The translations under genes and the position numbers were made by a program. 64,000 bases of DNA from Bromus sterilis (Eukaryota > Streptophyta > Magnoliopsida > Poales > Poaceae): assembly GCA_950022295.1 (NCBI GenBank), contig OX465600.1:206551782-206615781 (forward strand), written 5' to 3'. The number at the start of each line of letters is the position of its first letter. Within the stretch, counting starts at the first letter, position 1. This document shows, piece after piece, positions 1 to 11,690 of this stretch. Below the pieces are notes generated by a model. The model saw nothing but the letters and a program-made list of their open reading frames with translations. It ran no database searches and was not told where the DNA came from.

Positions 1-222
1 CGGGATCTAGACTTTCCGCACAGACCAACACTAGTCTTTCCTGCGCACTTTGTCCTCACTCATGCGCACCCGGGAACAACTTCCCGGTCGGTCACCCATC
101 CTCAAATCGCTCCAAGCCAAGCACGCTTAACTTTGGAGTTCTTTGGATCTGGGCTCTCGGAAAAGAAGGTGCACCTTGTTGATATGAGTAGTCTATCATT
201 CCTATTAAGCCAGGATGTCACA
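1..222 (-). mobile_element. Cassandra TRIM LTR, partial
   Basis: Read on the minus strand, this begins TGTGACATCCTGG at 222 and runs off the window start, so the other end and any second LTR are not visible. It contains a block closely resembling plant 5S rRNA (about 72-155), which is the hallmark of Cassandra, a terminal-repeat retrotransposon in miniature that encodes no protein. The + strand terminus GTCACA at 217-222 is followed immediately by reverse transcriptase coding sequence of element A, so Cassandra sits inside that gene. It may be a solo LTR or one end of a full TRIM. The first 30 codons of the open frame starting at 133 come from this LTR and not from a gag-pol protein. Confidence 0.85.
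72..155 (-). promoter_or_regulatory. 5S rRNA-derived internal Pol III promoter in Cassandra LTR
   Basis: On the minus strand the segment AACTCCAAAGTTAAGCGTGC (121-140) matches the A-box side of plant 5S rRNA, and GGATGGGTGACC (91-102) followed by CCGGGAAGT matches the C-box. Order and approximate spacing of the two blocks follow 5S rRNA, while the sequence between them has diverged. 5S genes are transcribed by RNA polymerase III from such internal boxes through TFIIIA, and Cassandra LTRs are known to carry this module. Whether this copy is transcribed cannot be judged from sequence. It is not a genuine 5S gene, because the 5' and 3' thirds of 5S rRNA are not recognisable. Confidence 0.8.
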
Positions 223-2482
223 GCTAAATTCTCCAAGTGTGAATTTTGGCTACCAGAAGTGACCTATTTATGCCACGTGATTTCTGCAAAAGGGATTGCT
301 GTCAATCCCGAGAGAGTTCAGGCCGTCCTTGACTGGACTCCACTTGAATCGGTTAAGCAAGTTAGGAGTTTTCTCGGCCTAGAAAGCTATTGCCGCCACT
401 TCGTCGAGAACTTTTCTAAAGTTGCAAAGCCTCTGACTGAACTCCTCAAGAAAGATAAGAAATTCCAATGGACCCCCAAGTGCGAGGAAAGCTTTCAAGA
501 GCTGAAAAGAAGATTGACTTCTGCACCGTACTTGCACCTCCAAACACCAAAAGGGATTTCGAGATCTATTGTGATGATTCACGGCAAGGGTTAGGATGCA
601 TACTTATGCAAGATCGACATGTGGTAGCTTATGCTTCACGCCAGTTGCGTCCACATGAAGAGAACTATCCTACCCATGATCTTGAACTCGCTGCCGTAGT
701 TCATGCCCTGACCACTTTGTGACATTACCTCCTTGGTAATCGTTGCGAGATCTATTCTGATCACCAAAACCTCAAATACATATTCGCCCAGCCAGATCTT
801 AATCTGAGGCAAAGACGCTGGATAGAGTTGATAAAAGATTATGACTTAGGAATTTCTTTCACCCCAGGCAAAGACAATGTCATGGCTGATGCACTAAGTT
901 GTAAGTCGTATTGTAACAACCTCATGTTACAACAGTAACAACCACTTCTTCATGAGGAATTTCGAAAGCTCAACCTCGAGATTGTTCCTCGTGGATCTCT
1001 TTTCAACTTGGTGGGGAAACCAACCCTTGAGGATCAAATCATAGTTGCCCAAAGGCGTTCACGAGGTGTTCGCCGGATCAAGGAGAACATTACTAGAGGA
1101 GTTGCTAAATGTTTCTCCACAAAGGATCAAGGAACCATATTCTTTGAAAATCGTTTAGTAGTCCCTGAGAGTCAAGACCTAAAGCAGCTGATCCTTAAGG
1201 AAGCTCATGAGACTCCCCTATCAATTCATCCCGGTAGCACAAAATTGTACCGAGATCTACGGCAGAGATTTTGGTGGACCAGGATGAAGAGAGACATTGC
1301 TCGATTTGTTGCTGAATGTGATGTTTGTCGTCGCATTCAGTCAGAACACCAAAGACCTGCTGGCACACTTCAACCTTTGCCTATTCCCTAGTTGAAATGG
1401 GACAAAGTCGGTATGGATTTCATCACCGGCTTTCCAAAAACCCAGAAAGGAAATGATGCAATCTTCATTGTCATAGATAGGCTTTCCAAAGTTGCTCACT
1501 TCCTTCTAGTTCGCGAGTCTATAACTGCTAGCCAGTTAGCGGACTTGTATGTCTCTAGAATTGTGTCTCTTCACGGTGTTCCTTTGGAAATCCATTTTGA
1601 TCGAGGTAGCCTTTTCACCTCTAGATTCTGGGGAAGCTTTCAGAATGCTACGGGAACTCATCTATCCTTTAGTACAGCTTTCCATCCTCAGTCTAGAGGT
1701 CAAGTTGAAAAGGTTAACCAAATCTTGGAAGACATGCTCAGAGCTTGTGTTATCTCATTCGGAAAGAATTCGGATAAATCTCTTCCATTAGCCGAATTTG
1801 CTTATAACAATAGTTTCCAATCTAGTCTGAACATGACTCCTTTTGAACTCCTCTATGGACGACGATGTCGAACACCCCTAAACTGGTCAGAAACCGGTGA
1901 AAGACAATTCTTTGGACCGGATATGATCAAGGAAGCAGAAGAGCAAGTTCGAATTGTTCGTGATCGTTTGAAAGCCGCACTGTCTCATCAGAAAAGGTAC
2001 TATGATCGTCATCATAGGCAAGAAAGCTACAATCTGGATGAGAAGGCTTACCTTCGGGTTTCTCCTCTGAAGGGAACCCAAAGATTCGGTATCAAAGGTA
2101 AGTTGTCCCCATGTTACATCAGACCTTTCCGCATTCTCGCTAAACATGGAGAAGTTTCCTACCAACTTGAACTACCCCGCACCTTTGCCGAGTACATGAT
2201 GTATTCCATGTGTCACAACTCAGGCGTTGCTTCAAGGACCCCATCCGCAAAGTCGACCATGAAACGCTTGATCTCCAAGCTGACCTTTCTTATCGAGAGT
2301 ACCATGTTCGTATTCTTGATTCCGCAGAGCGTGTCACATGTCATCATAAGATCAGGTTTCTGAAAGTGCAATGGTTACATCAATCCGAGAAAGAAGCAAC
2401 CTGGGAAAGAGAAGACCGCCTCCGTGCCGAGTACCCACCTTCCTCCCGACGACTTCTGAATCTTGGGACGAGATTCTTTTGA
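223..2482 (+). pseudogene. Element A pol remnant: RT end, RNase H, integrase, chromodomain
   Basis: The frame opens with the RT thumb region (AKFSKCEFW at 223). The connection/RNase H domain follows ([14 protein letters not shown] near 566), then the integrase zinc finger (CDVCRR near 1320) and the integrase core. The core keeps its first Asp (VGMDFITGFP near 1411), second Asp (HFDRGSLFTS near 1593) and Glu (GQVEKVNQILEDM near 1699). A chromodomain (KVQWLHQSEKEATWEREDRL) lies at 2365-2425. The gene is broken: frameshifts near 530 and 2200, and stops at 720 (TGA), 936 (TAA) and 1389 (TAG). TGG-to-TGA, CAA-to-TAA and probably CAG-to-TAG would explain the stops by C-to-T decay. The product would have copied the element's RNA into DNA and joined it to the chromosome, with the chromodomain directing it to histone-marked chromatin. 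It cannot work now. Confidence 0.9.
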
Positions 2483-2494
2483 GTGGGGGCGAGT
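2481..2494 (+). promoter_or_regulatory. Polypurine tract of element A
   Basis: GAGTGGGGGCGAGT directly precedes the LTR start TGTCACAACC. In LTR retrotransposons such a purine run next to the 3' LTR primes plus-strand DNA synthesis. Its position fixes the LTR start at 2495. Confidence 0.75.
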
Positions 2495-5400
2495 TGTCAC
2501 AACCCCAAATTAGGTATGTGCTAGGGTTTGATTGTGCCCTTTGCATCATGCAAAAATTGAAAAAAATTCAGAAATGGGGAAAAGAAAAGCCCTGAGAAAT
2601 TAAATCAAATGGCCAGATAAAAATATTTTTCCAAAAATCTTTTGAACATTTGAAAAATTCCTATAATTGATGGTGATCATTTTAAAAGTGGGTTGGGATC
2701 AATCCCATGCCCATGGAATATTCAAAAATTCAAAATGTGCCTTGGAAAATTAAATAAACCCCTATTTGATTTGAAATTCAAATTATTTGAATTTCAAAAA
2801 TGTTCAAAAGTTATAAGTGGCTAGCTACTTATATTCTAAGCCCACATAAAAGTTTTGGGTATTTTATAGAATGCTCTGGTATTTTTTTCTAGAGCAAAAC
2901 AAAAGAAAGAAAAAGAAAACAGAAACAATAAAGAGAGAAAATAGAAAAGGGAAAGTAGCCCAACCCCCTGGCCACCTCGGCCCAACTAACAGTACCCCTG
3001 GCCCAGCCCACCTGTCCCCGGTGTCGTCTTCCTCCCCTCCCCCCGAAGCAGCTCGGTGGAGGGCAGGGGAGCGACGAGGCCACCGCGACGGCCAATGGCC
3101 TTCTAGGCCTCTCCCCTCGCACCCCAGAGCGGCACGCAACCGCCACACCCCCCCCCCGCACCCTTGCCCTCGCTCTGACCCCTCCTCTCTCTCTCCGACA
3201 GATCCCGCGAAGACCAGGAGCTTGGCGAGTTCGCCGCCATCGCATCCACGCGGCCACTGGACCGCTCTCGCCACGCCAAGTTGTCCAGGGCACGCGCAGG
3301 CTATGACTTCATCTTCGGCGCCGTTCAATTTGAGCTGAGGAGGCCCAAGGCCGACGGCCGCGTCCACCTTCTTCGCCCCGGCCGCCGCTCACCGGCGAGG
3401 AATTCCTCTGCCACCGTCGTCTCTACAGCCTCCCCGACCACCTGCTCATGCTCAGGGTGAGCTTCTTCTTCCTCCCCGCCCCTCCGTTCCTCTCCGGGGT
3501 GCCCCTGTCGACGAGCTCATCGGAGCCAGAGCTCGGCCGCCGCGGGGGCTCGTCCCCTCCGTGGCCTCCGGCCCCCTCCGGTGCGCGCGACGACTCCCCT
3601 GGGTGCGCATGTGCAAGGGGCACGCTCTGGTGCCCTTGCCGTGGCTTCCCGTGCCCGGATTATTCGGCTACAGCAGACGCCGCCGCGTCCAGAGCTCACC
3701 GGCAGCCTCCCTCCGGTGAGGCCAACGTGGCAGGATGATTAGGGGGCTAACCCCTGGTCATTTGACCCCATGGGCCAATGACCGGTGGGCCCCGGCCCCC
3801 CTAATCTTTTTTTAACGTTTAATTAAAACGGTTTTTAACAGTGGGCCACTGACAAGGTGGATCCACAAGTCAGACCCCCTGCTGATGTCATGCTGAGGTC
3901 ATGATGATGCAATAAAAGGATTTTTCAGATTAAAAATAAATCCAAATAAATCAGAAAAATCCAAAAAATAGCCAAAACTTCAATAAATCATAGAAAATTC
4001 ATATTAACTCCAAATTGGACAAATAATATATGAAAAATGATCAGCAGAAAATTCCCTATCCAAATATGAAACTTTCAACCATGTTTGGGTTGATTTTAAA
4101 ATGGTATCAGTAGCTTTTTCTATTTGGCTTAATTGGAATTAATTCAAATTTAATTCAAATGCTTTTGTAATTTGAACCTTTGCAACTTACCACATTTTGC
4201 TTGTACTTCAGAAGCATATCACACACATGATCACATTATTTACAGTAACCAAACATTAGCAAATGCAAGATGACCTAATTTGAATAAGATTTGGAGTTTG
4301 AATTTCAATTAACCTTTCAAATCAACTTCAATTAACATGTGCAAATTGAACCTAGATCACACCAATACCTTTCACATCATGGACAACATAATCATGTGCT
4401 TGTGCATTTACATTTAATGTTGTCCCCCCCCCCTTTTTGTTGATGATTGTTTCCAGTACCAGCCTTTCCAAGACGGTGATCACCCCCGACGAAGAAGAAG
4501 ATCGGTAAACCCCGTGTATTGTCAGCAAGGCAAGCAAACCCCATTGATCATGTCTATAAAATCCTACTTCCCTCTCAGTCTCTCTTATGCATGTTTAGGA
4601 GATCACCGAGACACGTTCTTTCGCATAGTTGAACCCATTCCGATGCATGACATATCATTTTGTCACCGTATTAAGCAAACCACAATCCTAGCAGATTTAG
4701 GAGTTGAATGATGAGCATGTGGCCCCGGCAACTGTTACTGCTTATTCCTGCTTAGTGATACAATGAGGATGTTATTATTGTGAGTCGGGATGGTATGAAC
4801 ACAGTGATGCTGATGATAACGTGTTGGTGAATCCACCCTAAGCAAAGGTGAACGATGAGAGGCTGTGTAGGAGTACATAGTGGGTTGTCTCGTTGAACAC
4901 TGCCCTAGGCCGCGAGTTCCTGTTTTGTGATCCAAGACAAAGAGTATGACCACATGTAGGGTTTTATGGGGACCCCGTTTGGCCTCTTTACGTACCCGAT
5001 CCGGTTTAGGAGTCACAATAGATTCGGGCTTTCATTTGACATGTGCATAGAAAAAGTATGAAGAAAAGGTTGCATCATATAGATATGTGGGTGGACCTGT
5101 GGGGCAGTGAAACCATCTGGTAGAGGTGGCGTCTCAGTCCCTTGCATTATCTAGGTCCGTTTCGTGGAACCGGCCGGACTCTCGAGCGGTGCCAAACTCA
5201 GGTAGTCGACTCCTGGATTAGAGAAGCTGATGTGAGGATAGTGCCTTGGTTTCATCCACGTCCGACACCCGCTTGAAGGGTGAAAAAAACGAGGCGATAA
5301 GTGATGACACGCGTGTGAAGAGCCTGAACCCGTGTGGTTACGGGGATGGTGTGTTTTACCTTTGCCACTAGGCATTTCAATGTAGTCTGTACTCAGACAT

Positions 5401-5608
5401 GTATCTTCCGCTGATGTAATGTGTTAAGGCAATTGTATGCCGATTGTATGAGATGTTGTATCCTTGTAGCTGTAATGTTGTGATATCATGATGGAAATCC
5501 GAGGTATATGGCATTGTGATATGTCGCGGTGGGATCGATATGTGCTTCGTCCCCGGATGTGGATGGAAACATCTAGATCTGGAAAAGTACCGCATATCGG
5601 GCCTTACA
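2495..5608 (+). repeat. 3' LTR of element A
   Basis: It starts TGTCACAACCCC after the polypurine tract and ends GGGCCTTACA, against gag sequence of element B. Length is about 3,114 bp, in the long-LTR range of this lineage. It holds an A+T-rich start, a G+C-rich block (about 2950-3720) whose many open frames on both strands look like base-composition artefacts, an A+T-rich middle (3800-4430) and a moderate G+C end. No gene is recognisable in it. The second LTR copy is outside the window, so its age cannot be estimated. Confidence 0.8.
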
Positions 5609-8600
5609 GTTCAGCAGGCCCCTCGCTCTACACCACCACACGCGAGGCCACCCAGGCCGCAGCCCCAGCCTAAGCTGGGTGTGATCTGCTACAAGTGCCG
5701 ACAGCCGGGGCACATTTCTCCCAAGTGCACCGATCCGCGCTTTGATCACCTCCCACCGCCCCCACCTCGCTCTACTCCGAGCACTGCGATGGTGAGTGCA
5801 CGGCCATGTGCAGTTCGGGTGAACAACGTGATGATGGCAGATGCTCAGTAGTCTTCACAGATCGTGATTGGTAGGTTGCTTGTTAATTCTGTTCCCGCGA
5901 CTATGTTGTTCGATTTCGGAGCTTCCCATTCCTTTATATCGCAGAGATTCGCTGATGGGTAGGTCCTCACCTTGTAGGATTTTCCTACGTCGTTGTCTAT
6001 CGTCTCTCCTGGTTCCAAGTTTGGCTCTACAGTTCGTGCTCCATTTGTGACGATCAATATCCACGGTTGCATGTTTCCCGCCTCTTTGATCTTGCTTCCC
6101 CGTTCCGATATCGATGTCATTTTGGGCATGGATTGGCTTGTGCAGCACAAGGCCAACATCGATTGCCCTTCAAGATCCGTGAGGTTGACACATGATTCAG
6201 GTGACGTAATCTGGTATACTTGTGGCTCAATGGCAGGAGCAGCACAGTTGTATACTTTGAACGCAGGAGTCGCACCTTTGCTCGAAGAAGTCAAAGTCGT
6301 CTGTGAGTTTCCAGATGTCTTTCCAGAGGAGTTTCCAGGAATTCCCCCAGTTCGAGCTATTGAGTTCGTTATTGAGTTAGAGCCTGGTACTCAGCCGATT
6401 CCGTGGCATCCGTACAAGATGTGTTCAGAGGAGTTGATTGAGCTCAAGAAGCAGTTGACACAGTTGGAGAAAGACGGATTCATCCGCGCGAGCACTTCCC
6501 CTTGGGGTGCACCAACTTTGTTTGTCAAGAAGAAAGATGGGACTAGCTGCTTGGTCCAGGACTATCACGGCATCAAGAAGACCATCAAGAACAAGTACCC
6601 TTTACCCCGCAGCAATGATCTCTTCGAACAGTTGAATGGGGAAAAGGTGTTTTCGAAGCTTGACTTGAGGATGGGGTATCACCAAATCCGTGTTCGTGAA
6701 GAGGACATTCCCAAGACCGCTTTCAGCACACGTTATGGGTTGTATGAGTACACAGTCATGACTTTTTGCTTCTCAAACGCCCCTCCAACATTCATGAGAG
6801 CTATGAACTATTTGTTCCAAGAGTGGATCGATGTGTTTTTCATCCTCTACCTCGACGACATTCTTGTGTATTCCAAGTCAAAGGCTGAACATGAGGAGCA
6901 TCTTCGCTTGGTGCTGCAGAAGCTGAGAGAGCATCGGTATTATGCCAAGTTTTCCAAGTGTGAGTTTTGGCTCAACAAGGTCAAATTTCTTGGCCATTTC
7001 ATCTCTGCTGAGGGTATTGCGGTTGATCCAGAGCGAGTCCGCACTATTCAAGAGTGGGCTCCGCCGAAGAATGTGAAGAAGCTAAGGATTTTTCTCGGCC
7101 TCGCCAGCTATTGCAGGAGGTTTGTGCAGAATTTCTCCAAAATAGCAAAGCCAATGACTGAATTGTTGTGCAAAGGCAAAGGATACACTTGGTCACCGTC
7201 TTGCCAGTCCGCCTTCGAGGAGTTGAAGAAGAAGTTGACCACAACTCCAATCCTCACACTGCGAGATGATTCACAACCTTTTCATGTGTTTTGTGATGCC
7301 TCATTGCAAGGTCTAGGCGGAGTTTGATGCAAGGCAAGAACATTGTGGCCTATACCTCACGACAGTTGAAGACGAGTGAGAGGCATTATCCAACACACAA
7401 CTTGGACCTTGCAGCAATTGTGCACACCTTGATCACTTGGCGACACCTCCTCTTAGGCAGGAAGCTGTATGTGTTCACTGACCACAAGAGTCTGAAGTAC
7501 TTGTTCACTCAGCCAAATCTGAACTTGAGGCAAAGAAGATGGCTTTAAACCATTACTGAGTACACAGTTGATATTCAGTACACGCCTGGGAAGGCGAATG
7601 TCATAGCTGATGCGCTGAGCCGCAAGGGCGATTGCAATAATATCCAGGTGCAGAAGATCCACCCTGATTCGTGTGAGTCCTTTCGCAGGCTCAATCTTGA
7701 GCTAGTTCCAGCAGGCTACCTTGCCAACCTTGTGGTACAGCCCACTATCCATGAGAAGATCCGTGAAGCTCAGTCTGGCAGCTCAATGATTCAAAAGATC
7801 AAACAGGGTATTGCCTCCTCATTTCCCAAGTACGGTTTCTTTCCAGTGCATAATGACGACACTGTGTTCTTTGAGGAGAGAGTTGTTGTTCCTAAGGAGG
7901 GAGATCTCAGAGAGGTCATCATGAAGGAGGCCCGTGATTCCAAGCTATCAATTCAACCTGGCAGTACAAAGATGTATGAAGATCTCAAGCAAAGCTTTTG
8001 GTGGACTCGTATGAAGCGGTATGTTGCCCGTTTCCTCTCTCAGTGTGATGTGTGCAGGAGAGTGAAGGCACAACACCAGAAGCCTGCAGGGCTACTTCAG
8101 CCACTTGAGATTACAGAGTGGAAATGGGACCACTTCATCACAGCCTTCCCTTTGTCGCAGAAGAAGAACAATGCCATATTTGTCATCATTGACAATCTTT
8201 CCAAAGTTTCCCACTTCTTTCCAGTGAAGGACTCCATTTCAGCAGCTCAGTTGGCGGACTTGTATACCGCAAGAGTTGTATCTTTGCATGGCATTCCCAA
8301 GAAGACCAGTTCTGATAGAGTTAGCCTTTTCACCTCCAAGTTCTGGAAGGACTTTCAAAAGGTGATTGGTACGACAGTGTTGTTCTGTACCTCTTATCAC
8401 CCTCAGACTAGTGGGAAGGTCGAGCGCGCGAACCAAATCCTCGAGGACATGCTCCGAGCATGTGTCATTTCCTTTGGCATGAAGTGGGAGGAATGCTTGC
8501 TGTATGCTGAGTTTATTAAAACAACAACTATCACGCAAGTCTGCAGGCAGCACATTTTGAGGTCTTGTATGGTCGGAAGTGCAGAACACCTTTGAACTGG

Positions 8601-9170
8601 TCCGAAACAGGAGAAAGGCATTTTTTCGGTCCAGATGTGATCCAGGAGGCAGAGGATAAAGTGAAGATTGTCCGAGAGCACCTCAAGGCAGCACAGTCAA
8701 GGCAGAAGGCCTATTATGACAAGAGGCACCATGGTGTAGCGTTTCAGGTTGGTGATTGGGCGTACCTGAGAGTGTCTCCGTTGAGGGGAACTCACCGCTT
8801 TGGTATCAAAGGAAAGCTCGCTCCAAGATTTGTTGGACCTTTCCGCATCCTTGAGACTAGAGGACCTATTGCCTATCGGCTCGAGATTCCCAAGAGTCTA
8901 GCAATGGTACACGACGTGTTCCATGAGTCCCAGCTAAAGCAGTGCTTTAAGCAACCAGAGCAGGCCGTTGACTTGGGCGAGATCTAGCTGAGAGCGGACC
9001 ATTCCTACTCAGAGCGTCCAGTCCGTGTTCTTGAGACGTCCGAGCGCAAGACTAGCAATAAGACCGTGAAGGTCATGAAGGTGATGTGGGCACATCATTC
9101 GGAGTAGGAGGCAACGTGGGAGCATGAAGATCATCTCCGTTCCGAGTATCTAGAGTTGTTTCAGTCTTAG
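5609..9170 (+). pseudogene. Element B gag-pol remnant
   Basis: Order: gag zinc knuckle (CYKCRQPGHISPKC, about 5687-5728), aspartic protease (LFDFGASHSF near 5907), reverse transcriptase (YLDDILVYS near 6849), RNase H ([11 protein letters not shown] near 7288), integrase zinc finger (CDVCRR near 8044), integrase core, and chromodomain (EATWEHEDHLRSEYLEL to 9170). One gag-pol frame is typical of this lineage and is kept to about 7320. It has stops at 5849, 5958 and 5973, frameshifts near 7320 and 8517, and further stops near 7547, 8985 and 9105. Two core residues are damaged: protease DSG reads DFG, and the first integrase Asp is missing because WKWDHFITAF lacks the usual MDF block. The copy cannot encode working enzymes. 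The RT palm is otherwise well conserved. Confidence 0.9.
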
Positions 9171-9193
9171 ATCTCGGGACGAGATCATGCGTT

Positions 9194-9206
9194 GGTGGGG
9201 GAGAGC
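9194..9206 (+). promoter_or_regulatory. Polypurine tract of element B
   Basis: The purine-rich run GGTGGGGGAGAGC stands just before the LTR start TGTAACAACCC at 9207, 24 bases after the chromodomain stop. It occupies the same place as the tract of element A. Confidence 0.75.
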
Positions 9207-9509
9207 TGTAACAACCCAAGAACAACTTATGTTGTCATGATGTAATTTTGCTTTCAATAATGGCTTTGAAACTTGTTATGTTGCAAGAGGATGTAATTCC
9301 ATGTGATGATTTTAAATGCCAAGGAGTTTTGAGTTCATTTGATTTGCTTTTGAATTGAAACAAAATGGTTCAAGAAGGGTGTTTGAGGAATTTTCCATGT
9401 TGCATGTGTGCTCCCCTTGACCCCAAACTTGGCATAGCCAATTATTTCCCCTTCCCAAGGGTTTCAAAAACCTTGCTCCATTTTTGCCAACTCTAAAAAT
9501 GTGGGCCAC
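9207..9509 (+). repeat. 3' LTR of element B, first 303 bp
   Basis: It starts TGTAACAACCCAAG and is cut at 9509 by element C. The last five bases, GCCAC, form the left target duplication of C. No gene is seen. Confidence 0.8.
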
Positions 9510-10884
9510 AGATACTTCTCAAACGTATCTACTTTTCCAAACACTTTTGCTATTGCTATGCCCTCATTCTTGCATGATTTGAACTAAACTAACCCAAACT
9601 GACGTTGTTTTCAGCAGAGCTTCCTGTATGGTTTTATTGTGCGCGGGAAAATGGATTTTTGGACACCTCCGAAAATTCCCAGAAAAATACCAGAAAATCC
9701 ACGAACCAGAAGGAGCTCGAAGCCAGAAGATGGGCCAAAGGGCAGCCAGGAGGGGCCCAGGCGCTCTGTGGGCGCGGCCAGGGGTGGGGCCGCGCCGAGA
9801 GTCCGCCTAGGCAACACCCCCCTCCCCTGGTGCCCTACTTTGGCTCCTATTTATTCCTGTGACAGGGAAACACCGAAACATAAGTCGCTTTTCCAGAACC
9901 CGTCGCGGAGCCGCCGCCAACCTCCGTTCTTCCTCGGGAGGGCTAATCTAGAAGCTGATTTGGCCTCCGGGGAGGGGAGATCGTCGCCATCGCCATCACC
10001 ATCAGCACTCCATCCTTCCTCCATGATTTCTCTTCACATGTGTGAGTAATTCCCTGGTGTAGGCAAAGGGGATGGTAGGGATTGGATGAGATTGATCATG
10101 TAATAGTTCGTCAGATTGTTGGGGGCATGTTGCCTATCATCTACTTTGGTGTTTATCATCTTTGCTACAACTTGTCGCTCTTAATGCTTGTCACTTTGGG
10201 CCCGAGTTCCATGTTTTCAGATCTGAACCACTTATATTGTCATGAGTTTGTCTATGTTCGAGATCCTATCTATGAGTTGTATGCACCTATTATGGTCCGG
10301 AACCGGCGATCCCAAAGATGACCGCTTGGGACACCAAAGGGGATGGTCCATAGTATGAGGATTCCATGTATCCATTGAGTTTATTTCTTTGTTCCGGTGC
10401 TCTTTGATAGGATCACCTTAATCTCCATAAGTTCCTTTTGGCCCCGTTCGTAGCGGGATGGTAGGACAAAAGATGCTGTGCAAGTTCTTATTGCAAGAAC
10501 GCACAACTACCTATGGGATACATGCCTAGTGTTTGATATTTTCCTCGATGATCATTACTTTTCTGTGTGCCTTGCCCTGTGTGAGAATCTATTACATGTT
10601 CATTCTTATTCATGCAGCGCCCAACCATCAATCTCCCTAGCCTACAATGTTTTAATACTGCTGGCTACTACTAGTTCACTCTTACTGTTATCATTATCAC
10701 TATCCTATCACACTTGCTATTAATACTTTGTTGCAAGCAAGCATATTTCAGGTGCGACTGAATTGACAACTCAACTGTCAAAGCTTATAAATAATCTTTG
10801 TGTCCCCTTGTGTCGAATCAATAAATTGGGTAAACTTACCCGCGAGAACACTACAATCGACCCCCCTACAGTTGAGGGTCATCA
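9510..10884 (+). repeat. 5' LTR of element C
   Basis: About 1,375 bp, from AGATACTTCTCAAACG (the canonical TG start is degraded; the 3' copy has TGATATG) to GAGGGTCATCA. It matches the LTR at 54825-56181 along its length with scattered substitutions and small indels. A TATTTATT box after a G+C-rich block (about 9840) may be the core promoter. The LTR drives transcription of the element by Pol II. Confidence 0.9.
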
Positions 10885-10896
10885 AGTACTGTTTTC

Positions 10897-10914
10897 TAGC
10901 GTCGTTGTTGGGGA
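10897..10914 (+). promoter_or_regulatory. Degraded tRNA-Asp primer-binding site of element C
   Basis: TAGCGTCGTTGTTGGGGA lies 12 bases after the 5' LTR. Compared with TGGCGCCGTTGCCGGGGA, the complement of the 3' end of plant tRNA-Asp and the perfect site in element D, it differs at four of 18 positions, all C-to-T or G-to-A. The pattern fits decay of methylated cytosines. Confidence 0.8.
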
Positions 10915-10971
10915 ACATAGAAATATTTACAAGTCTACTTGAAGTATCCTTCCTGCCACACTTCGTCCGCT

Positions 10972-11690
10972 ATGGGTAAGAAAGGAGACCCCAAGGTTCT
11001 GATCCTACCATCCACTACAAGAAAAGGTATCGTTCTGAGTACCAGTGCTACGTTTGATTCACCTTCCATTATAAGTAAGTTTGGTTCACCACTACCACCA
11101 CATGCAACTTCTACTGAGTCTGTTACTATGTCCGAAACTTTTTATGATGCTTCCACTACTCTTGGTGATGATAATGTTCTTGGTCACTATATTTAAACTG
11201 AGACTGCTAAGGCCGCAGCAGAGCCCGAGACTAAGATACCTGCTACCTATATTCCTACTTGCAAAACCTTTGGTTACCTAGACCTGGATGAACTCAAGGA
11301 GAGAATCCTTGATGATGATTATATTATTCTCGAAGATGATCTTTGCAGGGAATTCAGAGAGTGTGCCGACTCTGACCCTGGAGCTGTTAAGGAGTTTCTC
11401 AAAAATCACTCCATGAAGAACAAGAATATTCCTGATCCTAAATTTTCCACATCTCCTATATGCATCACTGATCCTGATTATGATTTCTCTGTTGATCTTT
11501 CACTTATACCTACAGTCGAGACCGACCCTTTTTATGGGAGAGAAAATGATGATGCTATAGCACACCTGACCAAACTTGCTGAGTTAGGTGACCTATTTAC
11601 TACTGATGAGAAGATACGAAACTTCTATGTGGCTAAGCTTTTTTCCTTTTTCTTTGAAGGGTGACGCTAAATCATGGTACGATCATGCCG
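10972..11690 (+). pseudogene. Element C gag, N-terminal part, truncated
   Basis: The frame starts at ATG 10972 (MGKKGDPKVLILPSTTRKG). A low-complexity Ser/Thr-rich N-terminal segment with a stop at 11194 leads to an acidic stretch. The recognisable retrotransposon gag core begins at DPFYGRENDDAIAHLTKL and ends KGDAKSWYDH. A frameshift near 11650, in a T-rich run, separates the last two parts. Gag proteins build the particle in which reverse transcription takes place. The sequence stops abruptly at about 11690 where minus-strand integrase of element F begins, with no LTR terminus there, so a deletion joined the two. The rest of gag is missing. Confidence 0.8.

Larger units (their letters stand above)
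223..5608 (+). mobile_element. Element A: Tekay-like Ty3/gypsy retrotransposon, 3' part
   Basis: Visible parts in order are the end of reverse transcriptase, RNase H, integrase, chromodomain, polypurine tract and a 3' LTR. The 5' half lies left of the window. Integrase before a C-terminal chromodomain, and an LTR of about 3.1 kb starting TGTCACAACCCC, place it in the Tekay/Del-like chromoviruses. It ends at 5608, directly against the gag C-terminus of element B, so A most likely inserted into B's gag. The target duplication cannot be checked because A's 5' end is outside. A itself was later hit by Cassandra at 222/223. Confidence 0.85.

Noticed and set aside
72..155. Genuine 5S rRNA gene
   Set aside because: Only the central promoter region resembles 5S rRNA, and LTR sequence of Cassandra type surrounds it.
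133..222. N-terminal 30 codons as part of A's pol
   Set aside because: They translate the Cassandra LTR; RT similarity starts only after 222.
2864..3738. Several open frames on both strands in the G+C-rich part of A's LTR
   Set aside because: They are Pro/Arg/Ala-rich in every frame, lie within an LTR and match no domain; base composition explains them.
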